NCBI GenBank assembly: GCA_013400155.1
Contig: VXBM01000009.1
Coordinates: 2,322,476 to 2,386,475 of the forward strand
Source of the DNA: Helopsaltes ochotensis
Lineage: Eukaryota; Chordata; Aves; Passeriformes; Locustellidae
Length of the DNA stretch: 64,000 nucleotides
Direction: 5' to 3'
The notes under the pieces were generated by a model. The model did no database searches, had not been told where the DNA came from, and worked only from the letters and a program-made list of their open reading frames with translations. A program made the translations under genes and the position numbers. Shown in pieces: positions 12,831 through 26,635 of this stretch (the stretch's first letter is position 1; each line of letters opens with the position of its first letter).

Positions 12831-15800
12831 TTTTTATGTTTTTCTACTACAAACAGGCTGGTAGGACTTCATTTTGTCAGCAGTTCATTCCTCCAGCTGT
12901 TCAGGTTTCCATACCTTTCCACAGATGATTTTTGGCTTTTTCTTTTTTCTCTTATGTTATGTTTAGTGAGTCTCAAATCACACAGTGGCAGCGTCTGATG
13001 TTGTTTCAGGAGGTTCAGTCATAGGGTACTTATGCTGTCATTTGCTTGTGCTGCCTACAAGTCTTTTTAGGCTGTGCTTAAGGGATGTGTAACCTCCTCT
13101 ACAGTCCTGCTCTTAAGCTTACAGTAACACCTCTGTGCTAACTTCCATACAGCTAGATGACTTGTGGCTAAATTGCACCAGTGTCTCTTCAGTTTAAGTA
13201 GTGATTTTCCATGTGGCTTTATTGAAATAAGCTTTATTGAAGGAAAGTATTTTATACATTTCTGTTCTTAAAACAATTTCTTTGATAGCTAAAGAGTATG
13301 GGTTTGGCCTGGCATCTTTGGTCAATCCATGCTTTTGTATTTTTGTATTTTTGGTCAATCCTGTTTTGTATTTTTATGTCTTTTGTTTCTGTTTCCACAA
13401 AATGTTGTTTCAGATCCTTTCATTCCCCTAAATCAGCTGGTGATAGTTGCTGTTTTTCCTGGGCTCTGTTGGTGACTATGCTGTATTGTTCTGAAAGCAC
13501 GTTTTGATATTCTGTAATCCTATATTCTTCCTGCATAACAACTCCGCTATTATTGTTTTTACTGTATGTGCAGTCATAGGAATCAGTTTGATTTCAGTCC
13601 TATTAGCTAACTTGTATGATGTTATTTTCTCACTTGGATCCCTGTTCTGCTACTTGCAGGGTTCCCGGTAAGTTGTCTTGTAATGGTTATTTATTCAGGA
13701 AACTCCATAGTCCTACAGGCTTGGTTTTGCTTAGATTTATATTTTTAAGAATTTCACACTCACTGGTAAACCATCTTTTCTAATGAAGCTGATCTGTCCT
13801 CCAGCTGGTCTACAGTTGCTTAATTTCTCAGCAAGCCCGTTTAGGGCTTGAATTTTTCAGAATGCTCAGAGTATCCAAGACAGTAGGTGTTGGAGTTTGT
13901 GACACTAATAGTCCACATCTGGGAAGTGTAGGTAGGTCCAGAGAGACTCATTCTTGGAGACAATGAAATGCCATTTCCAGGGACTTCAGGCCATATTTAA
14001 CTCTTGGTAGTATTTGCAATTCCCAAAAAACTGCTTTCCTGAAGTGCAAACTTACAGATTTTAATTATGTTTTTATTTGGGTCTTATTTCTTCAGTATGC
14101 TTCAATAGGAGTATGCCTTGCTTTTCCTTTGAGCTTTCTGTAGCACCTGGGGTACAGAAAACGAGATTTTATCAGGTCTATTTAATAGTAGACATTATTG
14201 ACCATTAATGGCCAAGGATGGCAATAAAAAACCCCAAATAACGAGAAAAGAACTTTCAGGAGGAAAATGATAGTCTCTTAGTTCTTGTGATAAATCAATC
14301 AATTAATCTTTATTACATATTTCATAGCCATGAAATAGCATAATATACTTAATCCCAAACTTTGTAGGAATTTTGGGCTGTTTTTGTTTATTATTTACTC
14401 ATTAAAAAGTTTATTTGATCTCATAGACCTATTTTCTGTCCTTGAATTTTACTTTGCTCTCCTGAAAATTGTTCCTTTTAGTAATTTAATAATGGGAAAC
14501 TAAGTTTTGTTAAAAATTGTGCTGATAATAATTTTGTTTACTTTAGTGTTCCTTCTTTTGTTCAGGGTTTCTTTGTTTGATTATATCTGAATGACTATGA
14601 CAGTTATATTAAAATGGTCCAAAACTGGAAGCATTTCTCAGACTATGCAAATAAAACCATGGGAAACTACCATTGTAGTTGCTATAAACAAGCAAGCATT
14701 TTTGTCATTGGTGGTACACACGGAGGCAAACATTCAAATCCACTTTTAACAGATTATAAATCTCTGTGTTGCAAATGAATGAAGAAATATTTAACTTTGT
14801 TTATCTCCTCTGGTGTGTCTCCTTATACTCCATGTATTTCTGTCTCAAGTGATGTGCCTTTAACCTTTTGAGTGCCTCTCACTTTTGTTTGCCCATTTGT
14901 CTACCTCCAGCCTAGCTGTTTTTATAACCTTTCTTTATATAAAACTGGAAAGCCTTTACTAAAGACTGCATGACAGTTTAGCTCTGTACTACTGTGTTGC
15001 TTTTGAAAAAACAGGATTTTTTCCTTTTCTTTTTATCTCTTCTTGCCACATTTCCTGCCTATGGAAGTTGGTTTGGCATCTTCTGCACTGCTCTACTGTT
15101 CTGCTACATCTTAATTTTGTTCCCTTTCTGATTGGACTTTATTGAATTGAATTTATTTCCTTTTTATTTTTCATCTCTCCTATCACTCTGTATCTTTTCC
15201 CTGTTTCGCTGGGGTAAACTGCTTAAAAGTACTTAAGAAGTCATGATTCTGAGAAATAATAACACTATAAATAGTATATATAGAAGTAGCAAACAAATGC
15301 ATGAAATGTTTTGGGGTAAATCGATTTTAGAGAATTAAAAGAAATTTCAGAAGATGCTTGTTTAGATTAATGCTTTATAATTGGTTTTTTTTTTTTTTCA
15401 GATGGCTTTTATTCTCAGAAGTTGTTATTTGTCTTCTGTGCTTTTTATTTACTGTGTTATGTAACCTCTATTTGCTGAAATTTGCATTTCTGCCTTCATG
15501 GATATATTATTTTTCAGAACCATTCTGGGTCAATGAAAAACTTTATTAAAATTTCTATTTATTTAGGAAATACATCACTGGAAGCTCCAGAAGAAACAAT
15601 ATCCTAGAATTTTTAAGCCTTGGTATTTCTGAAGTATTTATTGCTTTACCAGAAATTTACAGAGAAAGGGAATAATAGGATATTAAATTTGCAGTCAGAA
15701 TAAAAGTAGCTTTTCAGATATAATTTGAAAGAAATCTAAGGTATTAGAGTAAATAGCCCCACTATCTCAACTTTCATTAAATGATGTACAGGCAAAGACA

Positions 15801-17789
15801 GTAATGAATTTTTCAAGCATTGACTTTGCCTCAGTCAGAGGTTAGCAGTTTGCATTTGAAAAAAAAAAGACTGATATAAAGGCTTAACGCTTGCAGTTTC
15901 CTGGTTAACTGCTTATTAAAAGAACTGATCAAATGCTTTCTATGAGATTTATTGCTTGCTTTCATCTGTCTTAGCCATGTATTTCACTGATGTAGAGTGG
16001 TATTTTAGCAGAGTGATTTGGTAATGGCTCAGCAATAAGGCAGTGTCTGATCTGGACATAAAGATTCGGGATTTGATGTTGTGTTTTCTTATCCAGCACA
16101 GCATCCAGGACACAACTAATGAGGGCTTGTAAACAGTAAAGAAGGTTGGGACACAAAGGAGATGTGCTGCTTTACAGAGGTGCTCACCCAGTGGCAGAGT
16201 AAATGAGAATTTTCTCTGCAGACTGGAACTACTGCCAAATAACAGTGGAGAAACTGTGGGCAATGAGCACTTACTCTAATTGCAACACTTACAACGAGGA
16301 AGCAACAGGATAAAAATAAACCCCTCTTACTTCGCTGGGCCTGCCATTACTGTAGCATTGGAGATTTTTGTATCTTATGAGCTAAGGGAATCTTCTGTCC
16401 ACACATACTTAGGGCTGAGTCCAGTAGAATGTAGTGAAACATTTCAGCTCCAAAAGACATTCAAGTTATGGTTCCTAGTTTTGTTTGTGAGCCAGTACTA
16501 ATCCCTGATTTTTATGGAATGAGACAAGCTGAACACTAAGTGGTGTTGGAGGAAGTGAAGAGGCAAGATAATGAAAACAATAGTCTATCTTGAATTCTTT
16601 AAATTAGTAGTTCCTCTTCCATAATGTAATGTAAAGGACTTGCATTTGAAGGCAAGGGAGCACTAAATACCTGTTTCCTTTACTAACTAATCAGAAAAAA
16701 ATAACACATGATTTGTGGATGTTAATAATGTACATTTTAAATGCTCTATGCACAGTCCTGATTAAATGTGATCTGTGTTTTGTTTAATATAGATTATAAA
16801 ATCTGTTATTCAAGGCTGGGACTTCATTGCACTAGGCACTTAACATACTACATATAGACTGCAGCCGAGCTGCTGGTTGAAGGTGGGAAAACAGGTGGGC
16901 ACTAAAGACAGATGGGGAAACGCAAGGTGACGAGGACAATTATGGGGGTTGTAATAAGCTGCAGTTGCCGTTTACCATCTGCCTAGCTAAAGAGAGAAAT
17001 TTTGTAATACCATTTTTTTGTTGAAGTACACTGTTTTTTCATTTTGCCTTAACAATGTAACAGTGCAGTTCCATATATAGTTATATATTTGGTCAGTATT
17101 GGTTGGTAAACATTATTGTTATTATTACTACAGTGATGGAGAATTGTTCCTCAGCTTTCATCTGCATTCAATGCCTTGATTTGTGGGTGCTTGGGATCTT
17201 AGTGGAATTACAGTTGGTAAGGGGATATCAGTGAATGTTGATCTCTAGTAATAATCAAGTAATATTTTTTTCAATCTTGCAATGGAGTATTAGGGACATA
17301 AACAAGGGCACTTTTCTCTTGTATGTGGTGTTCCCAAGTTTTGCCTGAACTGGAGTATTTGTGTGAATTTGTTTTAAATCTATCCAGTGTTTTGTTTTTC
17401 TTGCCTAAATCATCCTTTAAGCCCTGGTAGGCTAACTTGACTCAATTCACCTAAGGAATGCTTGATTTTGAATCTGAAAGGTACAAAAATACTAAAGAAT
17501 CAAGACAGTTGTGGAAAGACTGCTGCTGGTAAGTTCTGCTGTTTGAAATACAACTGGTGTTGTAGTCCAGCATCATAACACCTTTTTGAGGTGAGGATAT
17601 ACTGGCAGAGGGCATGTATAGAGTGTGAAGGTTTCTAGGGAAGAGAGTGTTTAACAAGGAGCTGGCGCATTTTGAGGAAGTCCAAGTGAAAATCGATAGT
17701 GCACATCTTCAAGGGTGGGTAAGACTGACCATAAGGATAATTACAATTTTCTCTTGTGTAGGCCAGTCATCCAAGTAGTGGAGAAGGGG

Positions 17790-18016
17790 GATAATGCTTT
17801 AAATTAAGTACAAAGAAGAACATTTTTACAGTGAATGTGGTGAAACACTTAAATATGTTGCCTGGAGACTTGGTAGATGCGTCATTCCTGTAAACTTTCA
17901 AGGTCAGGCTGGTTAGGGCTCTGAGCAGCCTGATGCAGCCTGCTTATTTCAGAGAGATGGACTAGATGACCATTAAAGGTCCTTCCAATTCAAACAGTTT
18001 TGTGATTCTAGGATTC
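17790..18016 (+). mobile_element. CR1 LINE, 3' end
   Basis: A sense CR1 terminus. AGAACATTTTTACAGTGAATG, TTTCAAGGTCAGGCTGG, GCTCTGAGCAGCCTGATGCA and GATGGACTAGATGACCATTA are followed by the tail TCCTTCCAATTCAAACAG and TTGTGATTCTAGGATTC. The 5' border is approximate because the left part is diverged. Confidence 0.85.
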
Positions 18017-18914
18017 AGTGGTTTCAGGAGTTGATTCAAAGGCACTGGTGTTTCTGCTCCTGTTTAAAATCACCCCTTTTGTTTGCAGAGGTAGTAAGGA
18101 GAAAATAGTTTCCCTTTCTTTCCTCAAGTGCTTCTCTGCTTTTGCTGTTTTTGCTTTGTTTGAGAGTCTCTCGTGTTCTGCACTTAGTTAAGAAGAGCGC
18201 TTAAGTCTGTAAAGTAGAACTCCGCTCTCTGCAGAATTCCTGCTCCTTGCTCCATAGACTGTTTGGAGGAAGAATGAGATCTATGTAGTATGTTGGCCCT
18301 GTTGATATTTGTACTGCATTACAAATTGTACCAGTGTCTTCTAAGTAAAAACAGCTCCTTTGCAGCTTAAAACCAACATCGAACAGTGAGTGCTGGATTA
18401 TGTGGAGTGAATGGGCCAACCCACTAATGAAGCAGTTTGCTGTACAGCTGTTAAACTTCTGCTACAGAAAACACTTACCCAAAAGGATTGGTGAATCAGT
18501 GTTCCCTTAGATGTGGAAGGGACACGATTGCAGTTTTTTGCTAAATCTGATCTGAAGTCTGGCAATGTTTCGGACTAAACTACCTCATAATAAATAATCC
18601 AGATGGCAGAATTCATAACTATCATGTAGGGACCTGCTGGTCAGTCCACTGCTCACCCCTGTGGTTTTGTCTTGGCCTATGTCAGTAAGAGTTGTGAATA
18701 GCTGAAGGTACAGTGTGACCTGAAGCTGGAACATAGTAATGGTGAAAATTGTTTTGTGTTGCAGATCTTAAAATTCTAAGTAGGATTTTTTTTGCAAGTT
18801 CACCTTTGGAAGAAAAAGAATGGTTTTATTTCCTTCTATTTCCTATCTTTTTAGAAATGCAGTTGTTTCTCAAATAAGATTTTCAAAAGGTTTGAAAGTC
18901 TCATGTCTGATTCC

Positions 18915-19447
18915 TGTAGGAGAAGAGAATACAGGTGACCTCACCTCCGATAAGTAACAGCTGTGTTAATTAACCAATACGGCCTTGCCCCTGATGAGGA
19001 ACAGCTATATCCAGTAAGGATGAGAGAGATAAAAGAGAGGGTGAGCTGGTAAGGGGAAGATCAGCATGTGGGAGAAACCTTGAGGAGCATGAAGGAGAGA
19101 ATTATGAAGCAGAATCCTGGGTAAGAGAATCCCTGCTGTGAGGTCAGTCTGGGTCTGCAGTCAGAGCCTGTTGTTGGAACCTGCAGTCACAGTCAAACTA
19201 GGTAAAAGCCTGCATTCAGAGACTGCAAACCAATACGTGCAGTTACAATTTAAGGAAATAACCAGCAGTGAGAAGCTGCAAGGGAAACCTACAGTAGGAG
19301 CTTGCTGCAGCCACAGTCAGTGAATGGTTGGAGTTAAGATGACTAAGCCCTGAAAAGGAATAAACCAGGACCCTTTTAATGCTGTGTTTAACAAGAAGTC
19401 TGTGCCTCGGCTCATTTTTACCCTCTAATAAGAGGGCTCCTGCAACA
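18915..19447 (+). mobile_element. Candidate solo LTR (ERVK-like), sense
   Basis: A 533-bp unit begins TGTAGGAG and ends CTCCTGCAACA, imperfect inverted termini of TG...CA type. A TATA-like GATAAAAG lies near 19028 and an AATAAA at 19359-19364, about 85 bp before the right end, which is the expected U3-R-U5 layout. The flanking hexamers GATTCC and GACGCC agree at four of six positions, consistent with an old 6-bp target duplication. I see no internal retroviral region, so a solo LTR is the simplest reading. The frame at 19138-19323 is part of it and not a gene. Confidence 0.7.
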
Positions 19448-20890
19448 GACGCCCATTCAAAGTGAGTTTATTTCTCAAACCACCCAAACAGTTGAAAAGT
19501 ATACTATCCTTATGGAATTTTAACATCCTTGTGATGATTTTTGTAAATCATACCAGAAAACAAATTCATGGTGGCTCCTTTGAAAAAACTGAGTCCTATA
19601 ATTTTGCAAGTGAAGGACCTAATAGCCCCAAATTTCAAAAGGTTAAAAAAAATTGGATCTGTCTGGATCAGAGTCCTTGCCAGTGAGCAATCCATGAAAA
19701 TATGAAGAAGTAAAGCCTGGCTAAGCAAATGTTCATGGAAAAGGAGTTTATTTGTGCTCTGGGAAGTGTGCTCACGTTCTTAGTTGGAATATTCAAAGTC
19801 AAGATGGGAAATAACTCCCACCATTTTTTTCCCAGAAGGAAGAGAAATATTTCCCTTTTTTTTTTAAGCAGCTTACTGAGTGCTTTTTTAGAAGAATAAA
19901 AGTATGACTTTTTTGTTGCATATATTCTATTTTTAAGCAGGGAGAGTGGAAATTATCAGAAGACTGATTTTATTAAAGCAGGGTAAATAAATAAGCAGAT
20001 GACTTTGAATATTAATTTTGTTTTGCATGTATTTAATGTGGGTGTAAAATTTATTGCGAAGAAATACTTGCTGTTGGACTGGCTCTGTGTAATAGGTAAT
20101 TTTGATTACTAAACATTCTGGTTTTATCCTAGCTAAGATATTCATCTCTTTGCACTGATGGCCCATAGCTGACTCATTATTTTTCTCATAGCTCTACTAA
20201 ATACTAAAACCTACTGATGTTCTAAACAGCAAAGTAGATAAATAAGATAATAAATTATGGCAGTTGTCTTCTGAAAGCTGCTAAACTGATAGAAAATGTA
20301 TTATGGTTATGTCCTTGGAAGAAACTGTGAAGTGTGAACTTCCTATCAGGCTTCTTGTCTTCTCCTGGTTATTGACCACTGAATACCCTCAGCAGCTTTT
20401 TTTCACCTAATCAATCAAATAAGATAAGCAAATCAGTCAAATGCCCTTACTGTAAGCTCCATGTTAGACAAAGCATAAAAGAGAAGTTCCGCACTAGACT
20501 GAAACAGAAGACATTTTATCCATATGGTCTCTCATATTCTGCCTGTGTTAGCCTAAACTTGGATATGCTTTTTTATGTTTTTTCCTCAGAGCAATTGAAA
20601 ATGGTAGATAAAAAGAATCTTACCCACATTTCTGTAAATGGCTACAGGAATAAAATCTATTGAAGGCATGATAAAAAGTTACTGCAACATAAAAAGCTGT
20701 ATTGTTCAAGCATGGAAGCACTATAAAAAGTGCTTGTAAAAGCATTTCAGAAGTTTTTTCCCTACCAGAGTTATGAGTAAATCATATCTTCTCAGTATCT
20801 TCTCTCTTTTGAGAAAAATCAAAGCAATCAAATGCAGCAATACAAAGGGATAACCTGTGTTTCTGTAGAGTTAGTAGGAAAAATTACTTC

Positions 20891-20925
20891 CATATATATA
20901 TATTTACATATACACACACACACAC
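20891..20925. repeat. (AT)n and (AC)n compound microsatellite
   Basis: A short ATATATATATAT run, an interruption TTTACATAT, and then an (AC)7 run ending before GAACTTTC. Confidence 0.9.
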
Positions 20926-23900
20926 GAACTTTCATCATCTTGGAAATCAATCTATGCGTGAAATGCATATGAAAAGAAGCATAATCTCCAAGTAATGTAC
21001 TTTGTAGTTTTAAATCAGTAGCTTGTGCAGAAGGTAAATTTATGTATTCTTATAAACTCGTCTGTCTGCAACAACCATATTCTATTACATTTTCACTGTT
21101 ACAGAGTTTGAGAAAATACTTGCTCTGGAGAAAAGGGGTCGAAATTGCTCTCTTATGTCTTTATTTGATTCCATTTTGGATTACTGTTTTGAGTATAAAA
21201 AGATCACTAGTAGTGTGAAGTACATGGTTATCTTCCCATTCAGTAGTGTTTCTTAGGTAGAATCTTTTTTTCTGCTGAAAGGTTTTAAAAGGATGTTTTT
21301 GTTTAATCTAGTATAAGATGTGTCAGTGTGAATGCTCATTTAAAATGCTCATTTAAAATTCAGTTTCCACATTGTCAGTTGATCTGTCCTTCTTGCTTTT
21401 CCTGCTTTTCCTAACTGTTGCTGTGCTGTTAAAACTCTCTCCAGCTGCTTTGACATTCTGGGTAAGTGAAGCGGTGATTGGGTTTCTTCCAGCTGTGGTC
21501 ACTGGGTGGTTCTTGACACAAGGTGAAAACACTTGCAGTTAAAATGGATAATATTTCTCACCATCTGAAATCTTGACTTTCAGACAGATTTTTTTTTAAT
21601 TGAGAAAATGTCATCTGCCACACATGACCCATTCTGTGAAACTGCTTCAGAAATTGTTGTTTTTTGGAAGAGATGAGTGTTCCCCTTATTTCATAAGCTA
21701 GCCATCTAAATTTATTTTCAATGGAGACCTGTCAGCAAGTACCCCGTATTTTTTTAAGTAGTGATGACAGATTCATGGTCCTAAACATGTTTTTTTCTTC
21801 CTTTTCTTGCATAATTTCAATTTATTTTTTCAAACTTGTGGGTTTTTGCTGCACCAGTTTGCTGGAAGTAGTGTGTGTGAAGTTGTTCCAGGTGAGCAAG
21901 GTGAGCTTTTCCATTTTGCTGGAGTGAGAATGAGCGTACGGCAGTCTGGGGTGGGATTCATGACTTCATTGCAGTGGCCCACTTGTGCTAACATAAGCTG
22001 CTGTGTCCCCACTATATTGCTGGCTTCAGGCTCTTTTCATTGTTGTGCTTGGTGGCTCCAGTTTACTTCTCCGCTTAAGGCAAAGTGGCAATTTGTGTGG
22101 GTGCCCAGGAGCTTAGCTAAGGCTCAAATGGGATAATTCTTTGGTGGTACAGAAGTCCAGCCAGGAGATAATCTTTCAACTGAGATTTCTTAATTTAGAG
22201 AAATTTCTCAGGAGACCATGTTCTGTAAATTGCAAGGATGGGAATTAAGCCTGAAAATTAGCAACTTGCAGCTTTATTTGTCAGTGTTCATAAAAATGCT
22301 TCAGGAATGGGAATGTGTTTTTCAGTTTGTATTACTTAAATTGGATCGGTCCAGCTCTTGACCTTGGTACACAGTCCTGCAACTGACTTCACAACAACTC
22401 GCTGCGCTCTCAGTGGGAATACTAAAGACATCTCTTTAGAGGGCAGGAATATCTTCCATCTCCAGCTGTTGAACCTTTTCTTGTGAACGTTCTGATGCTT
22501 AGAGCTCCAGTCATAATGCCATTCCTATTCTCTTTGCTTGTGCATTCATGTGGCTTTCCTGCAGTGCTGGCCTTGGTGTTACAATGAGGAAGAGACCGGC
22601 ATGACTGATCAGTGTCTTTCCCTCTGGTGGGTTCAGAGCATTTTTTGCTAAAATCAGTGATGCATTTCCATTGACTTTGGTTTGTGAACCTTCATTGTTA
22701 TATTTTTATGGATTTTCAGTAAGCCCAAGAAGTGTTTAGGTCTAAGCTATGTATTTTGGTGAATAGCTAACAAGGCATTTGTTCATGTGTTATCTCTATG
22801 GGCTTATTTTTCTGTCTGTGCAGAATATAAAATTCACATTTATTCAAAACTAGTGCAGTTAAATTTAAGGGGGAGTAAGAATGTGCATAATGTTATACAG
22901 AGTTAATTTATGATGATGAAATAACTGTAACAAGTAGATAATCTTAATTTCTTAACATCTCTAAAGTCCTGTGTGTTTCTCTAGAAATAATTACTAATTT
23001 GATTTCAGCTTGACTTTCTTCCAAGTATCTTTAAAATATGAGTATTATGGCTCAGATAGGGTAACGAGAACATAAGTTCTCCTGAAAGCTGGTTGCAGAA
23101 TTGTACATGCAGCTCAGCAGGAGGGATTCAGTGTTAGAGTGCAATTAATTGACTGCCATAAACTTTAAGACATTGTGTATTATTAATGACAGATGTTTAT
23201 TCCACTTTCAGAAAAACTGTCATAACCTAATTGATCTTGACTTGGCCTGAGAAACTAGGGGTGCACACAGAGCAGGAACCATGGGTCTGATTGAGGAGAA
23301 TTAGTAGCACCCTGATGATTTGTCTTTCAAAAGAGATCTTTGTAGTCACTGTAGCTGTTCTAATCCTTGACCTCTCTTAACTCTCCTTGACCATTTAAAA
23401 AACTTCAGCTATTACTTTTTAGCATGAATTCTGTTAAATGTTCTACAGAAATTTAAATTAGTTACTCCTGTTATATTGCCTTTGTCTAAAGAATCAAGAA
23501 ACATTTTTTTTGCAAATGTGCCTTTGGCATTCTTGTACTGTAAGGTATTTCTTATTCCAATTTCCATTTCATTTTTGTAATCCATCATTCCTCTAAAACT
23601 TGCTTTTTGCTTTGCATCCTTTTAAGTTCAGTCTGAGGGCCTGTCATGGTCTGGAGTAGCCTGATTTCCTTGCCCTTCACTGTTTCTTGTAAGTATTGCT
23701 GTTTCCACTTCTAAATCATCTGTTACTTCCAGTAAGAAAGATTCATTTAAAAAAAAATCATGCAACTGATAGAAGATTCTATGTTAATGGGAATTACCTG
23801 ATCATTTAATGCCTGAATTGGAGGGAAAATTACTTACTTTTTTCTTCCAAATGAGTAGACAGTTTTCATATCCTCTGTGCTGGAAGCTCAGTTGCCTTTG

Positions 23901-24224
23901 CCCTTGTAGTCTTAGTGCTTGCTTTCTGCCAGTTCTAAATCCTTGGAGCAGCAGCTTTTCTCTTTGGGGAAGGACCAGTGCTAGTGAGAGGCAGCTGTGG
24001 AGTTGTGTAGAAGAACCACAGGGCCACTTCTGGCAGCATTTTAAGTCTGCATTAAATACATGGAAAAAGAAGTCAAAACACTCAACCTTTTTAAAGGAAG
24101 AGAAATAATATATGTGAAATATCTTTCCTGGTTAGTATTATGGTTTCTGCATCAGCCTTTAGTTGTGAAGAATTTCTGTTCTTTTTAGATTATCTTTGAT
24201 TGACATTTAGTTGAGAGAAACCAG

Positions 24225-24625
24225 CTCTCTTCTTCTCAGGTCTCTTGGCAGCAGTGAGCAACTCGCTCAGCTGATCTCCTGTTCTTTCCTCTGGTTCCCT
24301 GGCATTTTCCTCACGTGCGCAGTGCTGCTGCCTTCACCCCAGCTGGCCTCCTGTTCCCTGGGTGTGTGGGGTTACTGAGGGGGCCCTGGTGCACCTGGGC
24401 TCTGCACTCCTTGTTTGGGAGCAAAATTCAACCAAGCCTAGTCTCAAAGATCACGCCCCTTAAACCACCAGTGTTGGCTCTTCTTGCTCTCTGAAGTAGT
24501 GCTGTGTCTGGGTGGAGGCAGCGGATGGTGTCACTTGTGTCTGGGGTGCACACAGAGGATGATCACCTTCAGAGGCCTCTGAAGGGGAAGGGGAGGAGCA
24601 CGTGCCATCTGGGTCAATCAGAAGA
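24225..24625. other. Locally GC-rich unassigned segment with AATAAA
   Basis: About 400 bp of higher GC, ending with AGAGCAAATAAAGCTCTCC, which carries an AATAAA on the + strand around 24627 inside a small AGAGC...GCTCT inverted repeat. The layout is compatible with an old LTR or transcript end, but I could not place termini or match a family. Confidence 0.35.
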
Positions 24626-26629
24626 GCAAATAAAGCTCTCCTAAAGACAGCTGTGGTTATCAGTAATTACTGTGGAAAAATACACACTGGTCAAATTAAC
24701 AAAACTTGGAGTTTTTTTCTCAAAACATCTGCAGTCTTCGCTATTTGCGGTCACAGCCTGTGGAGAATATTTTTGAGGGTGGCAATTTAATGGGCACAGG
24801 TTGTGGTTTTAACTTGTGCAAAAGGAGGGAGAGAGGGAGTTGAGATAATATATTTCTCTTTGCCGAGTAACGTTTTTGTTACTTTCTGATGACAGATCGG
24901 GAGAATGTAGCGAACGAAATGTTTTGAGAGGCTTCAGCCTTGGCTGCTACTGTCTTCCTGAGGCCAGGCCTGTGGCTTTTCAGGGAGAAAGGAAGGTCAC
25001 GCTCATCACACACTATAAAATATATTCAGCCTTAAAGAAAAACAGCAGGAAAGTTTGGTCTTCTCATCCCACCTTTTGATCTAAGTTTCTTCTGCAGAGT
25101 ATTTTTAAGCCATAATTTTAACTATGTTTTGACATTTATTTAAGCCTTGGCTGCCTTAATGATTATGCAGAAAAGTATTTTTTTCCTCTTTTTCCTTAGA
25201 ATAACTGTGGTCTAACTCCTTGAAAATAGTCACATTAAAGGCAATGATCTTTATTTAACTAAAAAAGCCCCATATTAATCAGTTCATTAAATGTCAGCCT
25301 AGCATTGCCTTCTGGCTCTGTCATCCAGTGATTACATTTCTCAGAATATTTCAATTTAACTGTCTTACAGTAAGATATTAAGTGCAGCCTTTGAGAGAAG
25401 GAGAAATTTTGAACAGAACTGAAAATTTATAAGGTCCAGAATACAGTATGTACTCAGAACACCTCTTCATGTTTAAGGGAAGGGCAGCCTTCCCTTTCCC
25501 TTCTTATTTGTGTCCCCTCATTCCCATTTTGAGTGTGGGCCTTTCATGTGGAATATTAATGGGGGATGAATAAGCAGAATCTTTCATCTGCTGAAAACAA
25601 AAAATATCTCAACATCATTGTTGTTGGAGATCCATAATAAAACAAAAATTGCGAAGAAGGTGCAGATTTTCTTAGTTCCTCAACTGCACTTTAATGTGGT
25701 ATGGGGTTTGGGTTTAGTGTGGTTTTGTTTGATTTAGGGCTTTTTTTTAGAAGTGAAAGACAGGAGATGCCTAGGTTTGAAGTAATTTGTAATTTGGGCC
25801 AATATCAAAAACATGATGCTCTCCTAATTTGCCAGGTTGTGCAGGAAATAGCATCTTCATGATAGCCTTTTCTTGCACAAAACAATGGAAGTTCTGGAAT
25901 AGGGAGGATAAATAGCAGTCAACAAACTAATGGGATTTTCTTGTTACTTGATATTGCATCTACTCCTCTTGGCTGTAGATGTCTTGGAGAATTTGTTGGT
26001 TTTGTGTGTTTCTGTTGGATTTTGTCAAAAGAAAATTTTGTTGTAAGAGTGCATACCTTGTAATGGCGGAGAGGAGTGGAATGAAGGCATTTTGTGCACT
26101 GGCACTGCAGTTACTGGTGGGATTAATCATTATTGTATATTTTGATATTTACAGTCTGAGGTAGTCTGAGTTATTAGAATATCTTGGCTTGTACATGTTT
26201 CTTTGGAAATTCATTTTTCTACCAATGCAGATGATGAAAATTAGCAAAAACTGTGCTAATGTGTTTGGTTTTGAATTACAGTGTTCTGGAATGTTATGCA
26301 TACTTGATTATAATATAATTTAGTTTTTGCCAAGAAATATGGGAATAGTTCTGTGTTCCCTATTACACCTCACTTAAATGAGCTATGTGAGAAGTGATGG
26401 CCTTGTGTTGCTAAAGGGCTAATGCTTTAGAAAGGGATGTTGTTGCTGCTTATGCTCCCAGATAATGGAGGTTTTCAGCCTAATGCAATAGCTATACTGA
26501 AAAGTTCTGTGTTCCAGTGCATTAAATGGAGATATCTTTCAGAGTGAGATATTATCTAATTATTTTAACTCACAAAAGTCTCAAGTAGTGGATTTTTTCA
26601 TGTTAGATCATATAATAATAGATGGGGGG

Positions 26630-26635
26630 NNNNNN
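26630..26635. other. Short assembly gap (6 N) in a G-run
   Basis: Six N sit between GATGGGGGG and GGGTTCGG, so the gap replaces part of a homopolymer or G-rich run that was hard to sequence. No coding consequence is visible. Confidence 0.95.
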
